This document shows positions 1 to 10,899 of a DNA stretch of 64,000 nt, piece after piece; within the stretch, counting starts at the first letter, position 1; every line of letters begins with the position of its first letter. The DNA is from Nepenthes gracilis. Taxonomy: Eukaryota > Streptophyta > Magnoliopsida > Caryophyllales > Nepenthaceae. The position numbers and the translations under genes were made by a program. The notes below the pieces were generated by a model. The model had not been told where the DNA came from and made no database searches. It saw only the letters and a list, made by a program, of their open reading frames with translations. The stretch spans positions 14,904,175 through 14,968,174 of the forward strand of contig BSYO01000006.1 of NCBI GenBank assembly GCA_033239525.1, in the 5' to 3' direction.

Positions 1-1938
1 AAGATGACTCACCAGACCCATCAGGGGTCAACCCAAACAATATAGTCAACAATTTACCCTTAATTCCTCGAAGGCTATCTTTACATGTCTCATTTCTATA
101 AATACCAATCGCTTCTAAGCCAAACACCTCACGGCTCAACAATCCTTAAGAAATACTTATCCAATTTAGTCAAACCCAATATGGCTATACATTTTTGTGA
201 CATTAATCAGTCTTCTCAATAAGTTGTTGTTATTGAAGAAGCCTCACGCCCACATCACATTCTTCCTTAGCTGATTTCATATTCCTCGCTCTATTGAGCA
301 CATGGTTGACTGCCTTTCATAATTCATGAAGTCTACAAAAAGGCCATCAAATCCAAATGGTATCACCCAATTTTCGCAATAATCGAACTAAAATCTAAGG
401 ACATTACCATTCGATCAACCTCAAGCAAAATCACAAGAGTTTCTCCTTTCATATTTTCATAACCGCACTACTTCGATATTGGAACCTGTTCGTGGTGACC
501 CTTCACCTCTTTTATGAATATATAAATCTTAAAGACTTCCAACATCAAATCATTAATTTCTTAGTTAACCTAATTTTCAAGATTTTCCAAATAGCCTCAT
601 CGATTCTATTTGAATCCTCAAGATCAGTGCCAATTTCGGCACAACTTTAATAGCAACTTTATTTTCCAGTCAGAAGATGAGACAGGTTAATCCTCTTTTT
701 TAATAGTTTCCTCTAATTTCCTTATCTGTATAATGACTTCTAGATATGACCTAATATGCCATCTACACTTGACACATATTTTCACATATACTTTGTAGTT
801 ACAGCAATATTATTTCTATTATCTCTTTTTTTACGACTCATCTGATACTTTAAAACCTACGACTCCAATTGCAAATCAGAATACTCTTTTTAAAATTATC
901 TATTCTAGTGTAGCAATTTGCCAACCAAATCGTCTTAGCATCCCATCAAAGTCCGGTATTTCAAATTAGATCGAGTAATCATTCATAGTTTCAAACCGAA
1001 CATCAAAACACATAATTCTATCAAACAAGGATTTACCTATTAGGGGTTAACATCATTATTGTTCTTTCTAGAAATTAGGACACACATAAAATTGCACTTA
1101 ATCTTTGGGTCACAGACTTGTCATCTAATTTTAACTTCTAAACATTCCAAGTATTTCATGAAGAAATGGGGTTGTTTTAAAATTTCCTTCAAAACTTTCC
1201 AAGGGATGGAGTGTGATATTAGGAAACCCACAATCAGTTTTTCCTTACACTCAACTTATAACAACGAACTAATTTCATCTGGGCAACCAAAAACCTTGAA
1301 CACTTTCTTTTTCTTCCTTAAGCTTAATATCAGCATTGACCTTGATTGGATTGAACATTTTTATATAATGCTTCAAAAGACACTTCCTAAATTGATTATC
1401 CTTTATATATCCGTAGGAACCCAAACGAATTTATCCTCCTGGCACCATATCCATTCACCCAGATATTTAATCAATTATGAACTTATAATAAGCCTCAAAA
1501 GGATCAATCTAAATATTCGTCTGGTAGTCATAATCCCTAACAAACTAGTGGCAACTCCATTATCCCAGAACCGCTATCCTCAAAGCGGATTTCAAATCAG
1601 ATTTCCTATTTTAAAGTCTGAAATCAAACTTCATAACCCAAAGCTATGGTCCCATAGATTTCCAAGTTCTGTCGCCTTCCATTCACTTTGAATTTCGAAA
1701 CAAAAGTAACTCTGTCAGATCAAAATTCAGGCTTTAGCATTAACTAGGACACGAAGCTTCTTAGACACAACATCCTGATCCTGCTTGATGGTAGCCTACT
1801 TTGTCGGATTAGAATGGTTAAGTCTAACCAATATGTTTTATGCATTCATCTACTTATTCAATCTATCTTATTCTAACCTAAAATTTCGCAGAAGATTTAA
1901 ATCAAATCAAAAGCATCTCTTTTTTTTCTGATATCAAC
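1..1938 (-). pseudogene. Decayed interior of a minus-strand Ty3/gypsy element (leader and presumed gag region)
   Basis: Non-coding or heavily broken sequence, read on the minus strand, starting directly after a primer-binding site and LTR at 1927-4121. The first 250 bases of the leader, read leftwards from 1938, align by eye with the leader of the neighbouring plus-strand element (4122-4396), including a shared stretch around AGGATCAGGA...TTGTGTCTA. That indicates a relative of the same element group. I could not place a clean gag, protease or RT motif; stops occur in every frame. The longest ORF here (1059-1691, plus) matches nothing I recognise and lies antisense to the element. The element continues beyond the left edge of the window. 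Confidence 0.5.
1927..1936 (-). other. Primer-binding site of the minus-strand element (initiator tRNA-Met type)
   Basis: Read on the minus strand this is TGATATCAGA, one base from TGGTATCAGA, the complement of the 3' end of plant initiator tRNA-Met. It lies two bases inside the LTR end at 1939. It fixes the orientation: the LTR to its right is the 5' LTR of an element reading leftwards. Confidence 0.6.
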
Positions 1939-2573
1939 TGTGACATAATGGCTCCTTATCCTCTAAAGACCTCCGTCAATAAACATGTAAAACTAATGCT
2001 TCAATTTTAAACACATTTAATTCTATAGAAAATTGGGTAATTTTTTTTTTTTTAAATGGGCCAAAATTATACAAACAACCTAAATAAACATAGCCTACAC
2101 AAGACATATACATAGACAATCCTCAAAATTAAATTTACTATACGTCTACAACACATTCACAGGATCAACAAATATCATATCATCCATAACTCTAACACAG
2201 TACTCCAAACTACTATATTAAATCGAAGAGAAATACCATCTAGGTCCAAGACAAATCCAATTATCAAAAAAATATGAAAGTAACTATAACAAAAATCAAC
2301 CTACGGAAGCAAAAATAATACATTGATCAAAGTACAAAAACATTTTATATCATCATAATGTATAGCATTCATTCCAAATACTGGCTATATACATTCACAA
2401 GTCCTCAAAGATTCAAAAGCTTTCGAACTCCACAAGTTTCTTTTAGCCAAATTCTATCTTTGGTCCTTCGTATCAGGGTTCAACTTATCTGGGAGGGGAA
2501 AAATAAAAGCAACAAGGATGAGCCGAAACCCAACAAGGTACCATAAAAATAAAAATATGTAGAATTCGTATAA

Positions 2574-2609
<36 letters not shown>

Positions 2610-4121
2610 GAAGAAAATTGACGTGACATGATTAAGAAACAAAAGACATGCAAAAATAGAAGAAAGCATGGAACAATTTAGAAACATGAGTTCAGAGACA
2701 AAAATCCTGTTTTATTTTTTATATTTTTCTTTTGGTTATTTCCTTCACTAATCTAAATCAGAACATATGCCAAAAATTAAAGATCAGTTCAAAACGTCAC
2801 CTATTATTTATTTTAACTGTTACTATCCAAAGGGACCCGAGCTAGTAGACCCTACTAGCCGAGAAAACGAATAATCGATGACAGATTGTATTCACTCCAC
2901 ACAATCTAAAGTCAAAGTTCAAAGGTTCTCATTTCCTAACATCGAAAGTTCAAAAGTTTCTATCTTCCCAATTTAACGCCCCGAGGAGAGGCAGACCACG
3001 TATCACTCCATAGACGGAGCTATCGTCGATTAATACCATAACGTTATAAGGTATGCTAGAGAACCCTACATAACTGCAAAACAGTCCTAGGTCTAATTTT
3101 CTTACTGACTTAGGGTATTCATGTTCTTTATTCTTAGTCTTAGCTCATCGTATCTCAAAAGCCACTTCAAACTCATATAAATCAAACGTTCAAATAATTT
3201 CTAAAACTCTCAAAATTGACAGAATAGCCTTTGAACAAATTCTAAGACAAAAATCATCAAACAAACTTAACTAATGTGTCAAATAACATTTTTATTTCAT
3301 TTCTCAAAGCTTACAATAATTTCCAACTTCCATTTTCGAATTAGAGTTTAGGGCAAAGCTTCTAGATGCAAATCGAATAAAAAATTTATGCCAAATCACG
3401 AAATTAGAGACATACATCATCATATTAATGCCTAAACATGAATTCTATCTAGTAAATCATGAGAAACATGTATCGTTCGAAGCAAATATTAGAAAAAAAA
3501 GAGTTTACAGCATAAATGTCAAAATTGAGATCTCAAAAAGCAATAATAGTGCAAAATAAAGTTTAGTATACACTCATCTTAACCCGATTTACCGATTTTC
3601 TTACTCTGATCGGACCGAATGTGGCAAAAAAATCCCTCCTTTTCTTTTCCTCTCTTTCTCCTTCGTGCTGCTCATCGTTCCCCCTAAAACCCTTCTCTCT
3701 TCCCCCTTTTTATGAACAAAACTGAGGGTTAGTGGGAGAAAATTGTGCCCATGCTTTAGCATCTATCGAGCACGCAACAAGCGCAAGTCATCGGAAAATG
3801 GCACCCTTCGAGTGGCTTGAGCGAACAGCAAGCCTGGACAATCTACTTTCAACACTTCCTTTTACGCTCGAGCGAGCAGAGAGCGCAATATATTTTAGAA
3901 TTGGTGCCTCCTTGGGCGCTCTAGCCAACGGCGTACACATGCTCTTTCAAAGCAATCTGCTTTTGGCGCCCTCTACTGGGCTCAAGCCTATAGCGAGCCC
4001 AACTCTACTGTTTGCTACACTAAGTTTAATTTTCTAAAATTTTCAATTTTACTCATCCCAAACTTAATTATATCAAGTTAATTACTAGAATTTGCCATAT
4101 TTTGGGAACTCAGACCTCATA
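1939..4121 (-). mobile_element. 5' LTR of a minus-strand Ty3/gypsy element
   Basis: On the minus strand the LTR starts TATGAGGTCTGAGTTCCC (mutated from a TGTGAGG-type start) and ends GCCATTATGTCACA next to a primer-binding site. It shares landmarks in the same order with the solo LTRs at 13133 and 44266: a CTCGAGC-rich block before the TATA region (3760-3880), a TATA-like ATAAAAAGGGGG around 3705, a mid-LTR block with the CACACAATC landmark (2880-2910), and a similar 3' terminus. Length is about 2.18 kb, matching the 2.25-2.27 kb of those relatives. The exact right border is uncertain by about 9 bases (4112 or 4121). A TA dinucleotide run lies at 2577-2606. Confidence 0.6.
2577..2606. repeat. 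TA dinucleotide microsatellite
   Basis: About 15 uninterrupted AT units inside the minus-strand LTR. Confidence 0.9.
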
Positions 4122-4123
4122 GT

Positions 4124-4135
4124 TGGTATTAGAGA
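4124..4135 (+). other. Primer-binding site of the plus-strand gag element
   Basis: TGGTATTAGAGA differs by one base from the complement of initiator tRNA-Met 3' end (TGGTATCAGAG). It directly abuts the outer end of the minus-strand LTR, so the 5' LTR of this plus element has been displaced to the left, probably outside the window. Confidence 0.6.
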
Positions 4136-4396
4136 AAAGAGATACCGTTGTCTTTGATCTAGATTTATGCAGAAGTTTAGGATAGATTAAGATCAATCGC
4201 ATGATTAGATAAAGGCTTAGGACAACTAAGTTAATCAAGTTAAACTTAGTTTTCCTAGTCCAGACAAATTAGCCTAGTATTAAGCAAGATCAGGACATTG
4301 TGTCTATAGAAAGCATCATGTCCTAGTTGCTGCTAGGGCTGAATTATGATTTGATCAAGTTGCTTCTATTGCAAAAATTAAAGTGTTAGTTGAAGA

Positions 4397-4646
4397 ATGG
4401 CAAGTAGAGAAAGACGAACTGCTAGTACTAGTAATTCTCAGGATTGGGAGGAGAAGTACTTGAACCTGTTAGAAAGGTTGACCAATATTATAGAAGCCAT
4501 GGGACGATAAAATTTGACTCCAGTTTCGATCCCAGTTTCCATTAATCAGGGAATATCAGTGTATGATCGCTTTACCAATGAATGGGTCCCAAAATTCTTG
4601 GGAGAACCGAATCTAATAAAAGTACATACATGGATCCAACGGCTAA
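4397..4646 (+). pseudogene. gag N-terminal part (plus-strand chromovirus), interrupted by a solo LTR
   Basis: Starts at an ATG at 4397 preceded by a leader of about 270 bases from the primer site. The translation begins MASRERRTAS and continues through the start of the retrotransposon Gag domain, closely resembling the Gag encoded at 59828 (shared ...VYDRFTNE... and ...FLGEP... blocks). A TAA stop around 4508 breaks it after about 37 residues, and the reading frame is then cut at 4646 by insertion of a 2345-bp solo LTR. Gag homology resumes at 6992. Gag would form the virus-like particle; this copy is dead. Confidence 0.8.
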
Positions 4647-4876
4647 TGTAACACCCCAAATAATTTTAATTTTATTATTTAGTTGAGATAATTATTTTTA
4701 GTAATTTAGACATAAAATTTTATAATTTGGGCTGAAAATATGAACGTGAGGTATATGGACCGTTGAATTGGGTTTAGATATTTGGGTCTAATAAATTAGA
4801 GTATTTGGATCAAGGGTTTAGGAATAATCGTGGGGTCACTTAATTAAATTTAGAGTAATTTATGAAATTAATTTAT

Positions 4877-4910
4877 AATAATAATAATAATAATGATATT
4901 ATTATTAAGT

Positions 4911-4940
<30 letters not shown>
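4877..4940. repeat. ATA/TAA trinucleotide microsatellite in solo LTR
   Basis: Two blocks of ATA repeats separated by a short ATTATTATTAAGTG interruption. A TTA repeat also lies near the start of the separate LTR pair at 22118 and 43795. Confidence 0.9.
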
Positions 4941-4942
<2 letters not shown>

Positions 4943-5095
4943 GGAAAAAAACAAAACGGGAGAAGAAAAGAAGGAAATGAAAGAAAGAAGGAAAAGAAAA
5001 GGTAAAAAAAGAAAAGAAAAGAAGGAAGGTGGAGAGGAAAGAAAGAGGAAGGAAAGAAGAAGGAGAGAGAGGGAACGCAGCCGGTGGTGAGGAAG
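4941..5095 (+). repeat. Purine-rich (GAAAG)n-like tract
   Basis: Almost pure A/G on the plus strand, with repeated gaaag/ggaa units. Both of the ORFs covering it are low-complexity artefacts. Confidence 0.8.
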
Positions 5096-6991
5096 AAGGA
5101 AAGAGGGGTGCGGCGCTCATGTAAAACCCTAACTCGCCTCTTCACTATTTAAGATGGTAGTAGGGTTAAGGAAGGGGAGGACAAACGGGGGAGAAGGAAA
5201 CGCACGAAGCCGAAGGAAGCCGCCGTCGTCGTCGTAGTTGCGTCTGCTGTTGCCTTTGTCGACCTTGATGCTGTTGCCGTGTCTGTTCAAGGTCGCTGCT
5301 GCTGTTGGTGCCAAAGCCAAAGCCAAAGCTGCTTCTAACCCTAGCCGGGTTGTGATAATCAGGCAAGTAACTCTTCTATTATTTTCCTACCAATCTGTGC
5401 TCTTCTCTCTAAATTAATCGTATTCCTCTCCAATGCTATTAAATTAGTGATGTGTGGGAGAATTGTTATATAAAACTGGATTGAAAAGTGAAACAGAGGA
5501 GAATGCTCTGTTTAAGGGATTTTGATTTCGCTCCAGTGAACTGAAGAGTACATAAATCAAGGGCTTGACAGATGATGAATTTGTACTTTACAATTTATTA
5601 GTTCACATGTTGAATAATAAGAATTGAACTATTCTTGGTTATTCGTGGGAATCGAAAAATGGACACGGGAATAGGTCCTCCTACTCTATTTTTTGTGGCC
5701 GGCTAAAATGGTGAGGAAACAGAGCCTCGTGCTCCGTTTACGTTGCTGGATGAAGTGGTGTATAGCCCGGTATGGAAGATGGTATACGCATATATACGGG
5801 CCGGTATGTGCGTTGGGCAGCAGTTGTGGTGTGAGCAAACGGGCCGTGGGTGTGGCCAGCGGTGTGGGTGCGATGTATGCCAGCGTGAGGGTAAGGGGCG
5901 TGGCTGTTGTGTGTGCTCAGGCACAGTGGGTGTGTGTGGTAGTGTGTATACGGTGCACGATGAGTGGGTGCACAATGAGTGGGTGTATACGTGTACATAT
6001 ATAAACAAATAAATATGTATGTATATATATGGGTGTATATATATACATATAGAACATCTATATGAATATTTATATATATATCTGTGATAGAATATGAACT
6101 TATGCATGTGTGTTGATACGCTTGAAATGCTAATAGTCGGTTACATGATTATTCTGGTATCTCATTGATTAATCCCGGTATTGTTATTCTTCGCGTTAAC
6201 CTTGGTGGTGTGCATACACCTTTTTTTGGCACTCTATGGCTAAGTTGAGAAGAGAGTATGAAAATACTAAGCTGACGAGTCGAATGGGAGGGTACAAAAC
6301 CTTAGTGTAGTCTACACTTTTTCGATACTGACTCCATATTCCGAAGGTTGAGATCGTTAATATTGAGGAGGGATGCTTATAACCTAGTGACCATCGTAGA
6401 GGATGATATCTGAGATATCATTTGTCGAGGGGTATCACGGGTGGCATCGACATATTACGGGTACAGCCTCTGAGAGGACTGTAGAGGTAATTGCTAATTT
6501 ATCTGATGTACTTATTATGTTATTAATATCTGAGATGTTTTATTGTATTCTGTTATATTATTGTTTATTTTTCTTGCTAGGCCTTAGACTCACCCTTGTG
6601 TTTTATTGACTCCATAATAGGTAGGTTGATAGCAAGATAAAACAGATTGCGTGTTATTGTGTAGACTCCAGGTAGAAGTGATCTTAGAGATCGAGACTTC
6701 TAGGACAGAGACTTAAGATTTCTTTTGGTTATATTACTATTCAATGTTAATTAGATTTTTTATTATGAGGATTGATATTTTGGATATCAATGTCATTTAT
6801 TAAAGTTATTTATTACTCTTATGAATATTTATTTAATGATGTATTTATAATTATTATTGATGGTGGTTTAAATGATACTATTGAGTTTATTTAAATTGCT
6901 TGATGACATATAATTGATGATTTCGGATGATTCTAGACCTTCACCGTGACGGTCCGAATCAGGTTCGGGGTCTCCGAGCTCGGGCTGTTCA

Positions 6992-7862
6992 GGCTAAGGA
7001 AGGTATTTGCGGTCATTAAATGTCCAGCTGGAGACAAAGTTCTTTTTGCTACTCATAAGTTGGAGGTAGAGACCCATTACTGATGGAAAATGTAAAAATG
7101 AGTATTTGGGGTGCCAAAAAATGAAATTATTTGGGTCATATTTAAGGAAGCATTTATGAAAAAATACTTTCCTACCAATCTTCGTGGGCAAAAAGAAGAT
7201 GAATTTTTACTGTTGAAATAGGGCAATCGTACAATAGTTGAATTGATACCAAGTTTACAAAGCTATCTCGATATGCTCCGTATATGATGGAAGACAAAGA
7301 AAGAAAAGTGAGAAGGTTTTCTCAAGCTCTAAAGGACAATATTAGGAAACACCTGTCAACATTGAAGCTGCTTACCTATGGGGCGGTATTAGATAGGGCC
7401 ATCATTTATGAGAAGAAAATTGAGAATGAGGAATTTTTTAAGAAAATGGCAGTTAGTCGGAGGAGTTTTAGTAAGGGTACTGATTCAGGACCCCTAGGAC
7501 CTTCTAAAAAGGAGAAAGGGTTGGATAAAGGGAAAAGTAGCACTGAAATTCAGCCAGTATCTAGTTTCTAAGCGTAGGTAGCAAATTGTATCCACTATGG
7601 AGGAAAGCATTTGGGGAAGACTTGTTTTAAACTAACAGGGGCTTGTTTTAATTATGCACAGTAGGGTCACCAGGTCAAGGATTGCCCCACACCTAGAAAG
7701 CTGGAGATGAAGAGTCTACTGTCCCATCTAAAACCTTTGCGGTGACGGTTCAGGATACCAAAGCATTATCAAATGTGATTAAAGATACTCTTTTTATTTG
7801 TGAAATTTCAGCTTATGTTGTTTCCTCACATTTTTCATTTCAAGGTATTAGTAAAAGATTTA
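6992..7862 (+). pseudogene. gag C-terminal part and start of protease (plus-strand chromovirus)
   Basis: Resumes the Gag frame lost at 4646: the first residues read ...KVFAVIKCPAGD..., identical in order to the Gag at 59828. Follows the Gag core to ...YFPTNLRGQKEDEF... (about 7160-7210), a segment open at 7284-7571, then a zinc-knuckle remnant near 7641-7690 where one cysteine is replaced by tyrosine and a stop lies inside (CFNYAQ*GHQVKDC). The start of the protease region follows (about 7735-7850) and homology ends near 7862. At least four stops and a frameshift. No RT or integrase follows, so the copy is truncated or was cut by later insertions. Confidence 0.8.
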
Positions 7863-7935
7863 ATCAAAGTAGTGCAGCGGTAGCACGAGGGCCCATAACC
7901 TAGAGGTATTAGAATAGGATTGAGGAGTCTAGTGG
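7863..7935 (+). other. Initiator tRNA-Met-like sequence (pseudogene or SINE head)
   Basis: The 73-nt stretch resembles plant initiator tRNA-Met over its full length. The 5' half is strongest: ATCAAAGTAGTGCAGCGG corresponds to the acceptor and D arm including an A-box-like segment, and GGGCCCATAACC contains the CAT anticodon in its normal context. The T arm is badly decayed and the B box is not functional. Many differences are C-to-T or G-to-A, as expected of methylated repeats. It is not a working tRNA. It could be a tRNA pseudogene or the head of an old SINE; no SINE tail or target duplication is clear. Confidence 0.5.
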
Positions 7936-8289
7936 ACAATAAGTTGAGGTTCGTCAAATTTCAATGATAAAATTTCTATAAATTAGAGAAAATTATAATG
8001 TACTAATTTTTAAATATCGTAATTAAGGTCATATAATTAAAATTGGGCTTAATTCATATTAAGTTACAAGGAAATTATCTTAATGGCCAAGGAAGTTGTG
8101 ACCTACTTAGGACCAATAAAGTTGATCGAATTTGGCGTAGTTAACCAAAATAATAATTTGGCCGGACAAGAATTGCTGACCAGTCGGATTGAAATGTTGA
8201 CCTGCCAAAATTTTGTTGACCAGCTGAGATAAGCTAAGTGGAAATTGTCCGTTCAACACCCTGTTGACCGATGGGCTGTGAGGAAGAAT

Positions 8290-8311
8290 CCGGTCAACAT
8301 ATGTTGACCGG
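8290..8311. promoter_or_regulatory. Perfect 22-bp palindrome of two W-box sites
   Basis: Two inverted copies of CCGGTCAACAT meet head to head without a spacer. Each arm holds TTGACC, the core recognised by plant WRKY factors. It lies upstream of the TATA box at 8946. Binding is inferred from the motif only. Confidence 0.6.
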
Positions 8312-8334
8312 CTGATATACATTTTGACTTTTCG

Positions 8335-8515
8335 CCAAAAATACCAGTCGTAAAAAATGATCGGTTGCCAATGCCGGTATGCATTTGAGGAAAAATGATT
8401 GGTTGACAATGTTGGTATGCATTTGAAAAAAATGACCGGTTGCCAATGCCGGTATGCATTTGAGGAAAAATGACCGGTTGTCAATACCGGTATGCATTTT
8501 GAGAAAAAATAACAA
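8335..8515 (+). repeat. Tandem array, unit about 40 bp, four copies
   Basis: The unit carries TGACCGGTTGCCAATGCCGG, then TATGCATTTGAGG and an A-rich tail. The four copies differ by point changes (for example CCGG to TTGG). Confidence 0.85.
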
Positions 8516-8589
8516 GTTGCCAAAATATCTAGTCAACACCCTCTTGACCGGTTGGTCATGATTTCTGCCTAGCTACACTATTTTGCCCA

Positions 8590-8850
8590 GTATGGAAAAA
8601 TGGCCGACATGCAAAATTATCGGTATGGAAAATTTACCAGTATGGCAAATGACCGGTATGAATGAATGGCAATTTACCGGTATGGATGAATGTCAAATTG
8701 ATCAGTATGGATGAATGTCAAATTTACCGGTCTGGTAAATGACATGTATGAAGGAATGGCTATTTATCGGTATAGATGAATGTCAAATTGACCGGTACTG
8801 ATGAATGTCAAATGACCAGTATGGATGAAATGATCGGTATGACAAAATAA
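8590..8850 (+). repeat. Irregular array of ACCGGTATGGATGAATGTCAAAT units
   Basis: About ten degenerate copies of a unit of roughly 22-28 bp, built on (A/T)CCGGTATGGATGAATG and TCAAAT. Spacing varies between copies. Confidence 0.75.
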
Positions 8851-8945
8851 CTGAAATGCCAGAGAAAACTCAGCCTGAAAATAAATAATAGCATCTGAGG
8901 AATCATAAAGAATCCGAGACCCACAATTAGGCCGAGGACTTTGAG

Positions 8946-8953
8946 TATAAAGG
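8946..8953 (+). promoter_or_regulatory. TATA box of the LTR-like region
   Basis: TATAAAGG on the plus strand, the only good TATA in 7936-9140. Promoter use is inferred. Confidence 0.4.
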
Positions 8954-9177
8954 GGAGTTAATCATCTGAATCAGTATAAGCCATACCCTGCTCTTATCTA
9001 CTCCTACTTGCTTGAATGATCTAGAACTTTCTAGAGAAGGGATATGAGAAAAATATCTGAAGTAGGTGACCTGTCCCTAGCTACTCTCGCCTACCCAATT
9101 GCTTATAAATACTAATTTTTGGGGTTTAGGAGCAAAGTTTAGAACCAAAAAAAAAAAATGGGGCATGTTGATCGATG

Positions 9178-9333
9178 TCTGGATTATGTTCACTCCACAC
9201 AATCAAAGACCAAAATTGTATAACACAATGATACTTTCTTCCTTATTTACATCCCAAAGATATGATGGATTATGTTCACTCTACACAAATTAAAGGTCTT
9301 ATCTTCCTTATTTACATCCCGAAGACATGATGG
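9178..9333 (+). repeat. Tandem duplication of about 75 bp
   Basis: GGATTATGTTCACTC(C/T)ACACAA to TTTACATCCC(A/G)AAGA(T/C)ATG occurs twice in a row (about 9179-9256 and 9262-9333) with small differences. Confidence 0.8.
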
Positions 9334-10899
9334 TCTACCTATTGTCTCCCAGTAGACGGGGCTGAAATCGTACGGCGATACTTATTCAAATAACGATTAC
9401 ACTATAATATACTAAGGTATGCCGGAGGATACTATCCGCTGGAATAAATCATTAGTTCAGTTTTCTTACTTCTTAAAATTTCGTAGTGAAAACCCTTATT
9501 TATAATCTTGCTTCTTCTTCTTAATTTTCTTATCTTAGAGAAAATTCATATTTCTTTGATATCATATTAGTTTCCACTTATGCATAACATATCATATATG
9601 TTCATAACAAAATCACGATAAAGCATATCGTATATGTCTATAATAGAATCATATCAATGCATAACACAAATTCATATATATTTTAACATGTGCTGGACTT
9701 ACTTTTAGACATATATTATTCGATTCCCGATTCATAAATTTCATAATTTACCGGTGCACTAACTAATTCGGTTTTATTTTATCTCTTTAACCGGTTTGAT
9801 CACAAATCTAATTTATAGATCGGTTTGACTTTTCATAATATTTTGCCTGCTCTATCACGTGAGTCAGTTCATCATTATTCATATAATAATTGACCGGTTC
9901 ATTATTTTGAAGATTATACATAAATCGATTCACTTATCAAATTAGCCTGTTTATTAGAAATTGATTCATTAAATACTTTAATATCTGATTCTTATAATGG
10001 TCAACCGATTGATATGATGTATAGCTTGATTACTAATTTAATATACCATATATGGTTGGTTTATTATTTATTTCCTAACCGGTTCATACTAAATTAGCAA
10101 AATACGCAATCAAGTGCAAATCGGTCGATTTAGTGGCAATTTCAGTTCTAAGGCCGGTTCAATGACCAAATCGAGGTATTTTTGGAAAGAGTTTTACACA
10201 GTGATAGATCAACCCTAGTACTAAATAATATGACTGGGTCGGCTTTTAGTTCAACCGGTTCAGTCCATCAAATGGACTGCCAGATTCAGCAACCATATGA
10301 ACACAAGATTTGGCTGCCGATTTGGGGATCCGATTCAGTGGTCCATTCAACCCATATTCATGAGCCAATTTTACACACTCTTAATAAGGTTCTTCACTAG
10401 TCAGTCACCAATTTTGAGCCAGTTTGGTGGTCCGATGGAAGCCAGATCGGTCTGATTTTTCCAAACTACCAATCTTAGCATAATTGCTGAAGTTAGTCAA
10501 GTTATCAATGTGAAGCCCGGTTCAGTAATTAAATCACCATGGAAAATTATTTTCCATATATTTTCAGAATCCGCACAAAATTTTGGACTGGCTCATATAA
10601 ATTTTCCATTTTTTTTTACCCGGTTCAAAGTTATGCAATGCTCTTTCATGCACAGCTCTGCTTCTTGCCGGTTCAGCAATACTTCCTTTTCATTGGGCTG
10701 AATCGATCAGATTTTGAACTAATAAAATTACACCAATTTTATGGTATATTTTTGGTTCATTGAAGTATCTTACATAATTTTTATGGAACTTGAATCGGCC
10801 TAGAACTAGGAAAAAATGGCAGCCAAAGGCAGCACTAGTGACTATCCTGTTTCCAGCCAGTTCAGTCTGCCAATCTCCTTTGTTTCCATCGAATCGGCC

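Larger units (their letters stand above)
4647..6991 (+). mobile_element. Solo LTR with TG...CA ends and target-site duplication
   Basis: A 2345-bp unit beginning TGTAACACCCCAAATAAT and ending GAGCTCGGGCTGTTCA, flanked by ggctaa on both sides (4641-4646 and 6992-6997). Five bases are expected for Ty3/gypsy; the sixth may be chance. Gag homology runs right up to both duplications, so the borders are firm. There is no primer site, polypurine tract or coding domain inside, hence a solo LTR left by LTR-LTR recombination. It holds a TAA/TTA microsatellite (4877-4940), a purine-rich tract (4941-5095), a TATA-like CTATTTAAG near 5145 followed by a GC-rich exon-like stretch, and a GT-rich region (5750-6000). 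ORFs in it are compositional artefacts. Confidence 0.9.
7936..9140 (+). mobile_element. LTR-like non-coding region with TATA box and tandem arrays
   Basis: No coding region. From about 7943 the sequence resembles the first 100 bases of other LTRs in the window (TTGAGGTTCGTCAAATTTC then AT-rich). A W-box palindrome sits at 8290-8311, two short tandem arrays at 8335-8515 and 8590-8850, and a plus-strand TATA box at 8946-8953 (TATAAAGG). This is the order seen in LTR U3-R regions. I could not find the right end or a target duplication, so it may be a truncated LTR. Confidence 0.4.

Noticed and set aside
1059..1691. 210-residue plus-strand ORF
   Set aside because: It lies antisense to a decayed element interior, has no recognisable domain, and its composition matches the surrounding AT-rich DNA.
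4873..5145. Overlapping ORFs on both strands rich in Phe/Leu/Ser or Lys/Glu
   Set aside because: They read through the TAA microsatellite and the purine tract of a solo LTR; low complexity only.
5693..6107. ORFs of 86-134 residues in three frames
   Set aside because: They come from a GT-rich stretch that has few stops in any frame, inside a solo LTR.
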